Source: Nonomuraea glycinis
GTDB lineage: Bacteria > Actinomycetota > Actinomycetes > Streptosporangiales > Streptosporangiaceae
NCBI RefSeq assembly: GCF_014646515.1
Contig: NZ_BMNK01000004.1
Location: 300,719 to 364,718 of the forward strand
Reading direction: 5' to 3'
DNA: 64,000 bases
Below are positions 41,119 to 49,220 of the stretch, piece after piece; the first letter of the stretch is position 1, and each line of letters begins with the position of its first letter. The notes below the pieces were generated by a model. The model did not search any database and was not told the DNA's origin. It worked only from the letters and a program-made list of their open reading frames with translations. Made by a program: the position numbers and the translations under genes.

Positions 41119-41586
41119 ATGGGGCGCGTCGAGTACTGGAATGACCCACAGGCACCGAAGGCCAACTCCCTCGTTCCGGCATGCGGCACGCTGACCGTGG
41201 ACGGGGAGGGCAGGATCCTCATGCAGCGCCGCCGCGACACCGGCCAGTGGGCGTTGCCGATGGGGAAGATGGAGATCGGCGAGACGCCCTCCGAGTGCGC
41301 GGTGCGGGAGACCGAGGAGGAGACCGGCGTGCTCGTAGAGCCCGCGGGCATCCTCGGCATTTACTCCGATCCCGGGCACATCGTGGCCTACACCGACGGC
41401 GAGGTCCGCCAGGAGTACGAGATCATGCTGCTCGCCCGTCCCGTCCGAGGTGAACCGCTGGCCAACGACGAGGCGAGCGAAGTCCGCTGGGTGGCCCCGG
41501 AGGCCCTGCCAGGGCTGGACATCCATCCGACGCAGTGGCGGCAGCTCAACGACTATCTGAACGGCGGCCATCCTCACGTCGATTGA
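41119..41586 (+). CDS. NUDIX hydrolase
   Basis: A 155-residue enzyme with a perfect Nudix box, GKMEIGETPSECAVRETEEE then TGV (GX5EX7REUXEEXGU). The N-terminal strand LVPACGTLTVDGEGRILMQR and the WVAPEAL region are standard. It hydrolyses a nucleoside-diphosphate-linked substrate that cannot be specified. It is co-transcribed with the XRE-PLD regulator; this pair recurs in actinomycetes, so the hydrolase may make or remove the regulator's ligand. Confidence 0.9.
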   Translation: MGRVEYWNDPQAPKANSLVPACGTLTVDGEGRILMQRRRDTGQWALPMGKMEIGETPSECAVRETEEETGVLVEPAGILGIYSDPGHIVAYTDGEVRQEYEIMLLARPVRGEPLANDEASEVRWVAPEALPGLDIHPTQWRQLNDYLNGGHPHVD

Positions 41587-41612
41587 TCAAGCCGTAAAGA
41601 CGAGCCCTTCCC

Positions 41613-42299
41613 TCAGCGGCGCAGCCGTGGCACCGACTCCAGGAGCATGCGGGTGTAGGGGTCGGCGGGCTCGGAGACCACCTCCAGGGTGGGCCCGTGT
41701 TCGACGATGCGGCCCCCGTGCATGACCGCGACCTCGTCGCACACGTACCGCACCACGGCCAGGTTGTGGGAGATGAACAGGATCGGCAGCCCGAGGCGGT
41801 CACGCAGGGACCGCACCAGGTTGAGCACCGAGCCCTGCACCGACACGTCCAGCGCGCTGGTGATCTCGTCGGCGACCAGCAGGTCGGGCTCGGCCCCGAG
41901 GGCGCGCGCGATGGCGACCCGCTGCCGCTGCCCGCCGGACAGCTCCCGCGGGTAGCGGCCCGCCACCTCGGCCGGCAGTGACACCAGGTCGAGCAGCCGC
42001 GCCACCTCGGCGACCCTGGCCTGGCCGGGCAGCCGCAGCAGGCCCTCCGCCACCGACTCGCCGATCTTCATGCGCGGGTCGAGCGAGGCGTACGGGTCCT
42101 GGAAGACCATCTGCACCCGAGAGGCCCCGGTGATGCTCCCGGAGTACGGCACCAGGCCGCTCACCGCCTTGGCCAGCGACGACTTGCCGCTGCCCGACTC
42201 CCCCACCAGCCCGACGATCCGGCCGGGCGGGACCTCCAGCGTGACGGAGTCGACCGCGGTGAACGCGCCGAAGCGCACGGTCAGGTCTTTGATCTTCAC
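41613..42299 (-). CDS. Peptide ABC transporter ATP-binding protein, short DppF type
   Basis: A 228-residue ATPase with Walker A GESGSGKSS, VFQDPYASLDPR, signature LSGGQRQRVAIARAL, Walker B LLVADEITSALD and H-loop LFISHNLAV. It ends soon after DPYTRMLLESVP and so lacks the oligo_HPY C-terminal domain found in its counterpart at 35.2 kb. GTG overlaps the stop of the fused permease-ATPase gene. It is the last gene of the second peptide transporter operon. Confidence 0.9.
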   Translation of the reverse strand: MKIKDLTVRFGAFTAVDSVTLEVPPGRIVGLVGESGSGKSSLAKAVSGLVPYSGSITGASRVQMVFQDPYASLDPRMKIGESVAEGLLRLPGQARVAEVARLLDLVSLPAEVAGRYPRELSGGQRQRVAIARALGAEPDLLVADEITSALDVSVQGSVLNLVRSLRDRLGLPILFISHNLAVVRYVCDEVAVMHGGRIVEHGPTLEVVSEPADPYTRMLLESVPRLRR

Positions 42300-44095
42300 T
42301 TGGCCTCCCAGCAGGCGACCTGGTGCGCGTCGCCGTACACGGACAGTAGGGGTCGCTCGGTCGAGCACCGGTCGGTGGCGAGGGCGCAGCGGGGGGCGAA
42401 GGCGCAGCCGTCGCCGACCTCGGCCGGGCCGGGCTGGCGGCCGGGGATGCTGGCGAGCGGGAGCGTCCTGTCGGTGTCCATGTCCGGCAGCGAGGTGATG
42501 AGCGCCCGCGTGTAGGGGTGGGCGGCGCCGGTGGCGAGCCGGTCCACGGGCAGCTCCTCGACCACGCGGCCCGCGTACATGACCACGACCCGGTCGCACA
42601 GCTCGCCGACGACGGCGATGTCGTGGGAGATGAACAGGGCGGCGGAGCCGGTCTCCTCGGTCACCTCGCGCAGCAGCCGCAGGATCTGCCGCTGCACCGT
42701 GACGTCGAGCGCGGTCGTCGGCTCGTCCGCGATGATCAGCCGGGGCGTGCCCATGAGGCCCATCGCGATCACGGCGCGCTGGCGCATGCCGCCGGACAGC
42801 TCGTGCGGATGCTTCTTGGCCTGCTTGTCCGGCTCGGGCAGGTGGACGTGGCCGAGCCGGTCGACGGCGCGCCCGCGCGCCTCCGCCCGGGTGGCGCCCT
42901 GGTGGACGACGGCCACCTCGGCGAGCTGCCCGCCGACCTTGAGCGCCGGGTTGAGCGAGGCCATCGGGTCCTGGAACACCATGGCGAGCGAGGTGCCGAG
43001 CTCCTTGCGGCTGAGCTCGGTGACGTCCTTGCCGCACAGCCGCAGGCGGCCGTAGCCGACGGTTCCCGGGTAGGGGACGAGCCCGCCGATGGCGGCCGCG
43101 GTCAGCGACTTGCCGCTGCCGGACTCGCCGACCACCCCGACGATCTCGCCGGGCCGGACGCTCAGCGAGAGCTGCCGGACGGGCGTGACGCCGCCGGGGA
43201 AGGTGACGGTCAGGTCCTTCACCTCCAGTACGGCGCCCTCGTCGGGCTTGTCCGTGTCCGCCGCCACCGAGGTGGTCGCCTTCTTGCCCGGTACGGTCGT
43301 GCGGGCGGCCCTCCTGGCCAGGGTGTCGCCGAGCAGGTTGAACCCGATGCCCGCGAGCGCCACGGCGACGGCCGGCCCGATCGCCACCACAGGAGTGACG
43401 TAGATGCGGCCGAACCCGTCGAACAGCAACCGCCCCCAGTCGTAGGACGGCGGCTGCACGCCAAGCCCGAGGAACGACATGCCGGCCAGGCCGAGCAGCG
43501 CGCCGCCGAGCGCCTGGGTGAGGTTGAGGATGAGCGGCTCGGCGATGTTGGGCAACACGTGCCGCACGAGGATGCGGCGGCGGGGCACGCCCAGCATGCG
43601 GGCGGCGGAGACGTAGTCGGCGCCGGCCACGGAGGCGGCGAGCGTCTGGGTGAGCCGGGCGAAGCCCGGCGCGATGGCCACGCCGATGCCGAGCACCGCG
43701 CCGCGCGCGCCGAGCCCGGCGACAACCGCGGTGAACATGGCCAGCAGCAGCCCGGGGAAGGCCACCAGGGCGTTGACCGCGCCGGTGACGAGCCGGGCGA
43801 GCCTGGTGGGCAGCACGGACGGCAGCGCGCCGAGCACGACGCCCGCGACGGCCCCGATGAGGGCGGCCGCCAGCGCCAGCAGCAGCGAGAACCTGCCCGC
43901 GACCAGCACGCGGGCGAGCAGGTCGCGGCCCAGGTTGTCGGTGCCGAGCGGGTGCGCGGCCGACGACCCCTGCAGGATGGCGCCCGCGTCGATGAGGTCG
44001 GCCTGATCGCCCCAGATGGGCGGCCCGATCACGGCGAGCACCACCATGAGGCCGACCAGTACGGTGCCCGCGATCGCCGAGGGGGTGCGGAGCAT
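42296..44095 (-). CDS. Fused DppC permease - DppD ATPase of second peptide transporter
   Basis: A 599-residue fusion. Residues 1-265 are a DppC-type permease (HPLGTDNLGRDLLARVLVAG; EAA loop GADYVSAARMLGVPRRRILV; FLGLGVQPPSYDWG). A short linker (TTVPGKKATTSVAADTDKPD) leads to a DppD-type ATPase: GESGSGKS, VFQDPMASLNPA, LSGGMRQRAVIAMGL, LIIADEPTTALD, and a complete C-terminal oligo_HPY region with CAFAPRCALATDRC. Such permease-ATPase fusions are known in actinomycetes. It assembles with the DppB-type permease and the short ATPase, so the transporter is built from three polypeptides plus the binding protein. Confidence 0.92.
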   Translation of the reverse strand: MLRTPSAIAGTVLVGLMVVLAVIGPPIWGDQADLIDAGAILQGSSAAHPLGTDNLGRDLLARVLVAGRFSLLLALAAALIGAVAGVVLGALPSVLPTRLARLVTGAVNALVAFPGLLLAMFTAVVAGLGARGAVLGIGVAIAPGFARLTQTLAASVAGADYVSAARMLGVPRRRILVRHVLPNIAEPLILNLTQALGGALLGLAGMSFLGLGVQPPSYDWGRLLFDGFGRIYVTPVVAIGPAVAVALAGIGFNLLGDTLARRAARTTVPGKKATTSVAADTDKPDEGAVLEVKDLTVTFPGGVTPVRQLSLSVRPGEIVGVVGESGSGKSLTAAAIGGLVPYPGTVGYGRLRLCGKDVTELSRKELGTSLAMVFQDPMASLNPALKVGGQLAEVAVVHQGATRAEARGRAVDRLGHVHLPEPDKQAKKHPHELSGGMRQRAVIAMGLMGTPRLIIADEPTTALDVTVQRQILRLLREVTEETGSAALFISHDIAVVGELCDRVVVMYAGRVVEELPVDRLATGAAHPYTRALITSLPDMDTDRTLPLASIPGRQPGPAEVGDGCAFAPRCALATDRCSTERPLLSVYGDAHQVACWEAK

Positions 44096-45060
44096 CAGGA
44101 CTCCTTGATGGCGGAGGTCGGGTCACTCAGGCTGAGGACGACGTCGACCAGCAGGTTCACGAGCAGCACGATCGCTCCGTAGACGAGGATGACGCCCTGG
44201 GCCACCGGGTAGTCCTTCTGCGTGATCGCCTCGACGATCTTCAGCCCCAGGCCGGGCCAGGCGAAGACGTACTCCACCAGCACGCTGCCGGCGATCAGGG
44301 AGCTCAACAGCAGGCCGCCCAGGGTGAGGGTGGCGGTGAGCGTGTTGGGCAGGACATGCCGCAGGTACAGCCGGCCGGCGGGCAGCCGTTTCGCCCTGGC
44401 CAGCCGTACGTAGTCGGTGCCGAGCACGCGCAGCGTCTCGACCCGCGCGATGCGGGCGATCATGCCGATCGGCCCGATGGCCAGCGCCAGCACAGGCAGC
44501 ACGTACGACTCAAGCCCGTCCTTGCCGGCCGGCGGGAAGGCCCGCAGGGTGATGGCGAACACGGTGACCAGCGCGATGGCGTACAGGAACTCGGGCACGG
44601 CCACGACGGTGCCGGTGGCCGTGCCGAAGGCGGCCTCGGTGCCGCGGTGGCGGCCGTTCTCGGTCCGTACGGCGGCCCACATGCCGAGCGGGATCGCGGC
44701 CAGCAGCGCGATGACGGTGGCGAGCAGGGCGAGCGCCAGCGTGTTGGGCAGCCTGGCGGCGATCACCTCGGAGACCGGCTCCCCGGTGAGGAACGAGGTG
44801 CCCATGTCGCCGGAGAGCAGGCCGGAGACGTAGGTGGTGAGCTGGGTCAGGATCGGCTGGTCCAGGCCGAGCGCGGCCGTGCGCGCCTCGACCAGCTCGA
44901 TCGGCGCGGCCGGGCCGAGCGAGGCCCGCACGGGGTCGCCGGGGATCAGGTGGATCATCGCGAACGAGGCGAGCACCAGCACCACGAGGGAGACCGCGAA
45001 CCGCACGAGCCGCCGGAGGACCGGACGGCTCGTGGGGCCCGACAGGATGGTCGCGGCCAC
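44095..45060 (-). CDS. Peptide ABC transporter permease, DppB type (second transporter)
   Basis: A 321-residue permease: HLIPGDPVRASLGPAAPIEL near the N-terminus, GTSFLTGEPVSEVIAARLPN, and the EAA loop GTDYVRLARAKRLPAGRLYL. Its GTG directly follows the binding-protein stop and its stop shares one base with the ATG of the fusion gene (TGATG), so translation is coupled throughout the operon. Confidence 0.92.
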   Translation of the reverse strand: MAATILSGPTSRPVLRRLVRFAVSLVVLVLASFAMIHLIPGDPVRASLGPAAPIELVEARTAALGLDQPILTQLTTYVSGLLSGDMGTSFLTGEPVSEVIAARLPNTLALALLATVIALLAAIPLGMWAAVRTENGRHRGTEAAFGTATGTVVAVPEFLYAIALVTVFAITLRAFPPAGKDGLESYVLPVLALAIGPIGMIARIARVETLRVLGTDYVRLARAKRLPAGRLYLRHVLPNTLTATLTLGGLLLSSLIAGSVLVEYVFAWPGLGLKIVEAITQKDYPVAQGVILVYGAIVLLVNLLVDVVLSLSDPTSAIKES

Positions 45061-46644
45061 TCAGCTTCCCTGGGTGAGCCGGATGGTCGAGGCGGCGAAC
45101 AGGCCGCCCACCATCTCGAAGGAGGCGTTCTTGGAGGCCAGCAGCAGGGTGTTCTCCACGACGGGGACCAGGTCGGCGTTCTCGAACAGTGCGGACTCCG
45201 ACTCCAGCCAGAGCTTGCAGCCCGCGTCGCCGGGCGTCTTCTGCGCCTCGGCCACCAGCTTCTCGTAGCGGTCGTTGCTCAGGTGCGCGAAGTTGGCGCC
45301 CTTGGGAGCGGCCGGCCCGGACAGGAAGCCGACGAGCTGGGTGGGCAGCGTGACCGTGATCGGCAGCCAGAACACGTCCCAGTCCTGGGTGACGTTGAGC
45401 GATTCGGCGAGCTTGGTGTCGAGCAGGCCGTTGAGCTCCACCTCGACGCCGATCTTCTTCCAGGCGGCCGCCATGTACTCGGTCGCGGCCTGCACGCCCG
45501 GCCCTCTGGTGGTCGCGTAGAGCAGGCGCAGGGTCAGCTTCTTGCCGTCCTTGGCCCTGATCCCGTCGGCGCCGGCCTTCCACCCTGCGGCGTCCAGCGC
45601 GGCGGCGGCCGCTGCGGCGTCGAACGCGGGCACGTGGCCGGTCACGCTGTCGCCCTTGCAGGGGCGGGGGTCGAGGACCAGGCCGCTGGCGGGCCGTCCG
45701 GTGCCGCTGGAGGCGATGCCGGACAGCTCCTGGAGGTTGAGGGCCTGGGTGAGCGCCTTGCGGACGGCGGGGTCCTTGGCGGGCCGGTCGTCGCCCTGGT
45801 GGTAGAAGAACTGGCCGTTGCCGACGGGCGGCAGGACCTTGTTGATGCCCGGCGTGGCCTCCAGGCGGGTGCGGTCGGGGCCGTAGAACGAGGCGGCGTT
45901 GATGCTGCCGGCGACCAGCAGGTTGGCCGCGGTCTGCTCGTTCGGCACGATCTTGAGCACGACCTTCTCGGGCAGGTCCTTGCCGGTGCCGCCGTCACGA
46001 CCCCAGGCGTAGTCCCTGCGCGCCTTGAACGTGTATTGGTTGCCCGGCGCGGCCTCGGTCAGCACGAACGGGCCGGAACCGGAGGTGCCGCGGGCCAGCT
46101 TGGAGCGGTCCTTGAGCCCCTCGCCGCAGACGACGAAGAGCGACTGGGCGGTCTGCAGGATGAACGAGAACGGCTCGGGCGTGGAGAGGGTGACGGTCCC
46201 GGCGGCGTCGTCGGCCTTGGCCTTCATGCCGGTGGGCACGAGCACGCCGTAGATGGGCGACTTGGTGTCCGGGTCGGCGATGTGGTTGACGGTGTCGGCC
46301 ACGTTGGAGGCGGTGAGCTTCGAGCCGTCGGAGCAGGTGACGTCCTTGCGCATGGTGAAGGTGACGGCGTCCGGCTTCACCTCCCACTTCTCGGCGATCC
46401 CAGGGGCGGGCGTGCCGTCGGCGGCGGTGTGGACCAGGCTGTCGTAGGCGAGGGAGAGCACCGTGTTGGTGACCGACAGCACGCCCGTGGCCGGGTCTAG
46501 CGCGCCTGGATCCGTGGGGATCGCGTAGGTGAAGGTGCCACTGGTGGAGACCGGCCCGGCCGCGGGGGCGTCCGCGGGGGCGTCCACACCGCCGCAGGCC
46601 GTGGCGAACAGGGCCAGCGAGAGGGCCGCTGCTGCTTTTTTCAT
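45061..46644 (-). CDS. Peptide-binding lipoprotein (SBP family 5), second transporter
   Basis: A 527-residue binding protein from the ATG five bases after CGGAG; the lipoprotein signal ends LFATAC. Family 5 features: YAIPTDPGALDPATGVLSV, VTFTMRKDVTCSDGSKLTAS, SGPFVLTEA. Paralogous in type to the protein at 30.8 kb but clearly different in sequence, so the two transporters probably take different peptides. The PucR-type regulator gene lies 95 bp upstream on the same strand. Confidence 0.92.
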   Translation of the reverse strand: MKKAAAALSLALFATACGGVDAPADAPAAGPVSTSGTFTYAIPTDPGALDPATGVLSVTNTVLSLAYDSLVHTAADGTPAPGIAEKWEVKPDAVTFTMRKDVTCSDGSKLTASNVADTVNHIADPDTKSPIYGVLVPTGMKAKADDAAGTVTLSTPEPFSFILQTAQSLFVVCGEGLKDRSKLARGTSGSGPFVLTEAAPGNQYTFKARRDYAWGRDGGTGKDLPEKVVLKIVPNEQTAANLLVAGSINAASFYGPDRTRLEATPGINKVLPPVGNGQFFYHQGDDRPAKDPAVRKALTQALNLQELSGIASSGTGRPASGLVLDPRPCKGDSVTGHVPAFDAAAAAAALDAAGWKAGADGIRAKDGKKLTLRLLYATTRGPGVQAATEYMAAAWKKIGVEVELNGLLDTKLAESLNVTQDWDVFWLPITVTLPTQLVGFLSGPAAPKGANFAHLSNDRYEKLVAEAQKTPGDAGCKLWLESESALFENADLVPVVENTLLLASKNASFEMVGGLFAASTIRLTQGS

Positions 46645-46739
46645 GGGAACTCCGGGAACTGGGAGGTGATGCCCCACCTTGTCCGCTGGCTGCGCCGCGT
46701 TCTTCGTGCCCGGTGACGAAATGTCCAGCCGATCTGGTG

Positions 46740-48380
46740 CTATGGCCCGAAGATCCGCATCTGCAGCATCACGGTGAGTCGCGCGTCAGAGTCGGCCAGG
46801 TCCAGCCCGCTGATCTCGACGAGCCGCTTGAGCCGGTAGCGGAAGGTGTTGGCGTGGACGTGGACGCGGGCGGAGGCGAGGTTGACGTCGCCGAACGCGT
46901 CGAGGTAGGCCCGCAGCGTGGTGACGAGCTCGCTGCCGTGCTCGCGGTCGTGGGCGAGCAGCCGCTGGTAGGGGCCGGTGGGCGTCTGCTCCTCGGCGCT
47001 GGCGACGTCGGCGACCTGCAGCAGCAGCGACTCGAAGTGGACGGTGGTGTAGCCGGCGGTCTCGCCCGAGGTGCCGCGGGCGCGCAGCACGCGCAGCGCC
47101 CGGTCGGCGTCGGCCCGCGACCTGGCCACCTGCCCGAGGCTGTCGGCCAGCCGCCCGACGCCGATGTTGGCGGGGTGCCGGGGGCCGACCCTGGCCAGGA
47201 AGTCCTGGGCGATGCGGACGGCCCGCGCCTCCTCGTCCGTGCCGCCGTCGCCCGAGGTGAGGGGGAGCCCCGAGGTGAGGGGGAGCATGGCGTAGGCGAC
47301 GGAGCCGACGAGCGCGGCGGCCGCCTTGGGGTGGATGGTGGCCACGTGCAGGGCGAGCGCGTCGCAGAAGCGCTGCCGATCGCTCTCCCCGCGTGCCGGG
47401 TCGGCCTCGGGCAGGTCGGTCAGCTGGGCCGCCAGCACGCACAGCCGCTGCGTGGCGACGCCGAGCCGGCCCGCCGCCTCGGCCGCGCCCGAGCCGCCGG
47501 CGAGCACGGTGGACAGCAGGTCGGCGCGCAGCCGCCGCTGGGTGTCCGCCCCGGCCCGCTCGCGCAGCAGGCGCAGCGCGACGACCTTGGCGGCGTCGGC
47601 GAGCGCGCGGTGCCGCTGCTCGGTCAGCGGTTCGTGGACGGCGGCCCAGATGGAGCCGAGGATCTCGTCGCCCGACCGCACCGCGATGGCGGTCCTGTTG
47701 GTGAGGTCGCCGGGCAGCTCCATGTAGACGGGGGCGCGGCTCTGGTAGAGCTCCTTGATCAGGCCGCGCTCGTCCAGCATGCGCTGGTAACGCTCGGGCA
47801 CCTGGCGGCCCAGCACGGTCTCGATCCGGCCGGCGTCGGCCTCGTCCTGCCGCCCGGAGTAGGCCAGCACCCGCGAGGACCTGTCCTCGATCGTCACCGG
47901 CGCGTCGAGCAGCGCGCACAGGGCGTTGGCCAGCGCGAACAGGTCGCCGTGCGGCTCCTCCCCCGGCTCGGCCAGGTCGCCCTCGGCCAGCAGCGAGCGC
48001 AGCAGCGCGGCGATCTGCGCCCAGGAGGCGGCCCTGGTCAGGCCGAGCACCGCCACGCCGGTCTCCGCGACCGCCGCCCGGACCCGCTCGTCGACGTCGA
48101 CGGGCACCTTCACCACGATGCCCGCGGCCCGGCCGGCCGACTTCAGCAGGGATTGGATGTCCTCGGCGCGGTGGATGCCGACGGCCAGCACGATCCCGCC
48201 CGGCGGCACCAGCAGCTCGTCGAGCGGGTCGTAGATGTGCACCCCGGTGACCTCGGCGTCCAGCTCACCGGGGGCGGCGGCCACGTCGAGGACCGTGCTG
48301 CCCAGGTCGTGCAGGATCCTTCCCAGACTGGCGCGTGGACGGCTGCTCATCCACTCACCATAGGCGTCGTACAGCGTCAT
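46740..48380 (-). CDS. PucR-family transcriptional regulator
   Basis: A 546-residue regulator. It has an N-terminal PucR-like domain (LGRILHDLGSTVLDVAAAPG, HIYDPLDELLVPPGGIVLAVG), a central GGDEF-like/GAF-like stretch (VTIEDRSSRVLAYSGRQDEA), and the C-terminal HTH_30 domain (TLRAYLDAFGDVNLASARVH, ANTFRYRLKRLVEISGLDL). PucR proteins often control nitrogen and peptide utilisation genes. Its ATG overlaps the stop codon of the class A-like hydrolase (ATGA), and the second peptide transporter follows, so it probably regulates the unit it belongs to. A small duplication, LPLTSGLPLTSG, is visible near residue 360. Confidence 0.9.
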   Translation of the reverse strand: MTLYDAYGEWMSSRPRASLGRILHDLGSTVLDVAAAPGELDAEVTGVHIYDPLDELLVPPGGIVLAVGIHRAEDIQSLLKSAGRAAGIVVKVPVDVDERVRAAVAETGVAVLGLTRAASWAQIAALLRSLLAEGDLAEPGEEPHGDLFALANALCALLDAPVTIEDRSSRVLAYSGRQDEADAGRIETVLGRQVPERYQRMLDERGLIKELYQSRAPVYMELPGDLTNRTAIAVRSGDEILGSIWAAVHEPLTEQRHRALADAAKVVALRLLRERAGADTQRRLRADLLSTVLAGGSGAAEAAGRLGVATQRLCVLAAQLTDLPEADPARGESDRQRFCDALALHVATIHPKAAAALVGSVAYAMLPLTSGLPLTSGDGGTDEEARAVRIAQDFLARVGPRHPANIGVGRLADSLGQVARSRADADRALRVLRARGTSGETAGYTTVHFESLLLQVADVASAEEQTPTGPYQRLLAHDREHGSELVTTLRAYLDAFGDVNLASARVHVHANTFRYRLKRLVEISGLDLADSDARLTVMLQMRIFGP

Positions 48381-49219
48381 CCGGCCCGCAGGCGGTCCAC
48401 CGCCGCGCGTGCGGCCCGGCCGATCGCCGCGTCGGCGGCCGCGTTGCGTTCGCCGAGGTCGTGGGTGCGCAGGAACACCGCGACGGCATAGCGCCCGCCG
48501 TCCGGATATTCCACCACTCCGGCCTCGTTGCGGATGCCCCACAGTGTGCCGGTCTTGCCGGAGACGCGGACCTCCGAGGGGAATCCGGAGGCGAGCCGGT
48601 GCGGCCAGATCTGCTCGCCCATGATCTTGCGCACCTCGGCGCACGCCTCGGCGGGCCCCGCCTCGTCCCGCCAGATGCGGGCGAGCAGGGTGGTGAACTC
48701 GCGGGGCGTGCCGGAGGTGGTGCGCTCGGGGTCGCGCACGGCCAGCGGCTCGACCAGCTCGCGCGGCAGTCCGTACAGCTCCAGGGTGCCCAGCTCGGCC
48801 TCCACCTGCGCGAACAGCTCGGCGCAGCCGCCGATCAGCCGGGTGCGCCGCAGCCCGAGCTCGGCGAGGGTGGCGTGCACCCGGTCCAGGCCGACCCGGC
48901 GCAGCAGCACGTCGGTGGCGGCGTTGTCGCTCATCGTCAGGGTGAAGTGGGCGAGGTCGCGGAGGGTGAGCGAGACGTCGTCGGCGCAGCCCGAGGTGCC
49001 GATGCCGCCGTCCTTGTCGGCCGCCGTCACCGTCAGCCGCTCGGTGCGCTCCAGCTCCCCGGCCGCGGCCTGCCTGGCGTACTCCAGCACCACCGGGATC
49101 TTGAACACCGAGGCGAGCACCACCGGCTCGTCGGGGTCGAGCCCGACCTCGTCGTCGCCGTCGATGTCGCGGGCGTGCACGAAGCCGCGCGCGCCCGCCT
49201 CGTCGAAGATCTCCCGCAC
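48377..49219 (-). CDS. Class A beta-lactamase-like serine hydrolase without signal peptide
   Basis: A 280-residue serine hydrolase of the penicillin-recognising fold. SxxK is SVFK (S37/K40), SDN is at 97-99 (MSDNAATD), KTG at 222-224 (SGKTGTLWG). The ExxLN motif carrying the deacylating Glu166 of true class A enzymes is not evident in ELVEPLAVRDPERTTSG. There is no signal peptide, so it should be cytosolic. That, and its place between peptide transporter, class C-like hydrolase and S9 peptidase genes, argues for an intracellular peptidase, amidase or esterase rather than antibiotic resistance. Confidence 0.87.
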   Translation of the reverse strand: MREIFDEAGARGFVHARDIDGDDEVGLDPDEPVVLASVFKIPVVLEYARQAAAGELERTERLTVTAADKDGGIGTSGCADDVSLTLRDLAHFTLTMSDNAATDVLLRRVGLDRVHATLAELGLRRTRLIGGCAELFAQVEAELGTLELYGLPRELVEPLAVRDPERTTSGTPREFTTLLARIWRDEAGPAEACAEVRKIMGEQIWPHRLASGFPSEVRVSGKTGTLWGIRNEAGVVEYPDGGRYAVAVFLRTHDLGERNAAADAAIGRAARAAVDRLRAG

Positions 49220-49220
49220 G

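Noticed and set aside
44356..46500. 714-codon plus-strand frame opposite the second transporter
   Set aside because: Shadow of the permease and binding-protein genes on the minus strand; no protein motifs.
48377..49219. An antibiotic-resistance class A beta-lactamase
   Set aside because: No signal peptide and no evident ExxLN motif; genomic context is peptide metabolism.
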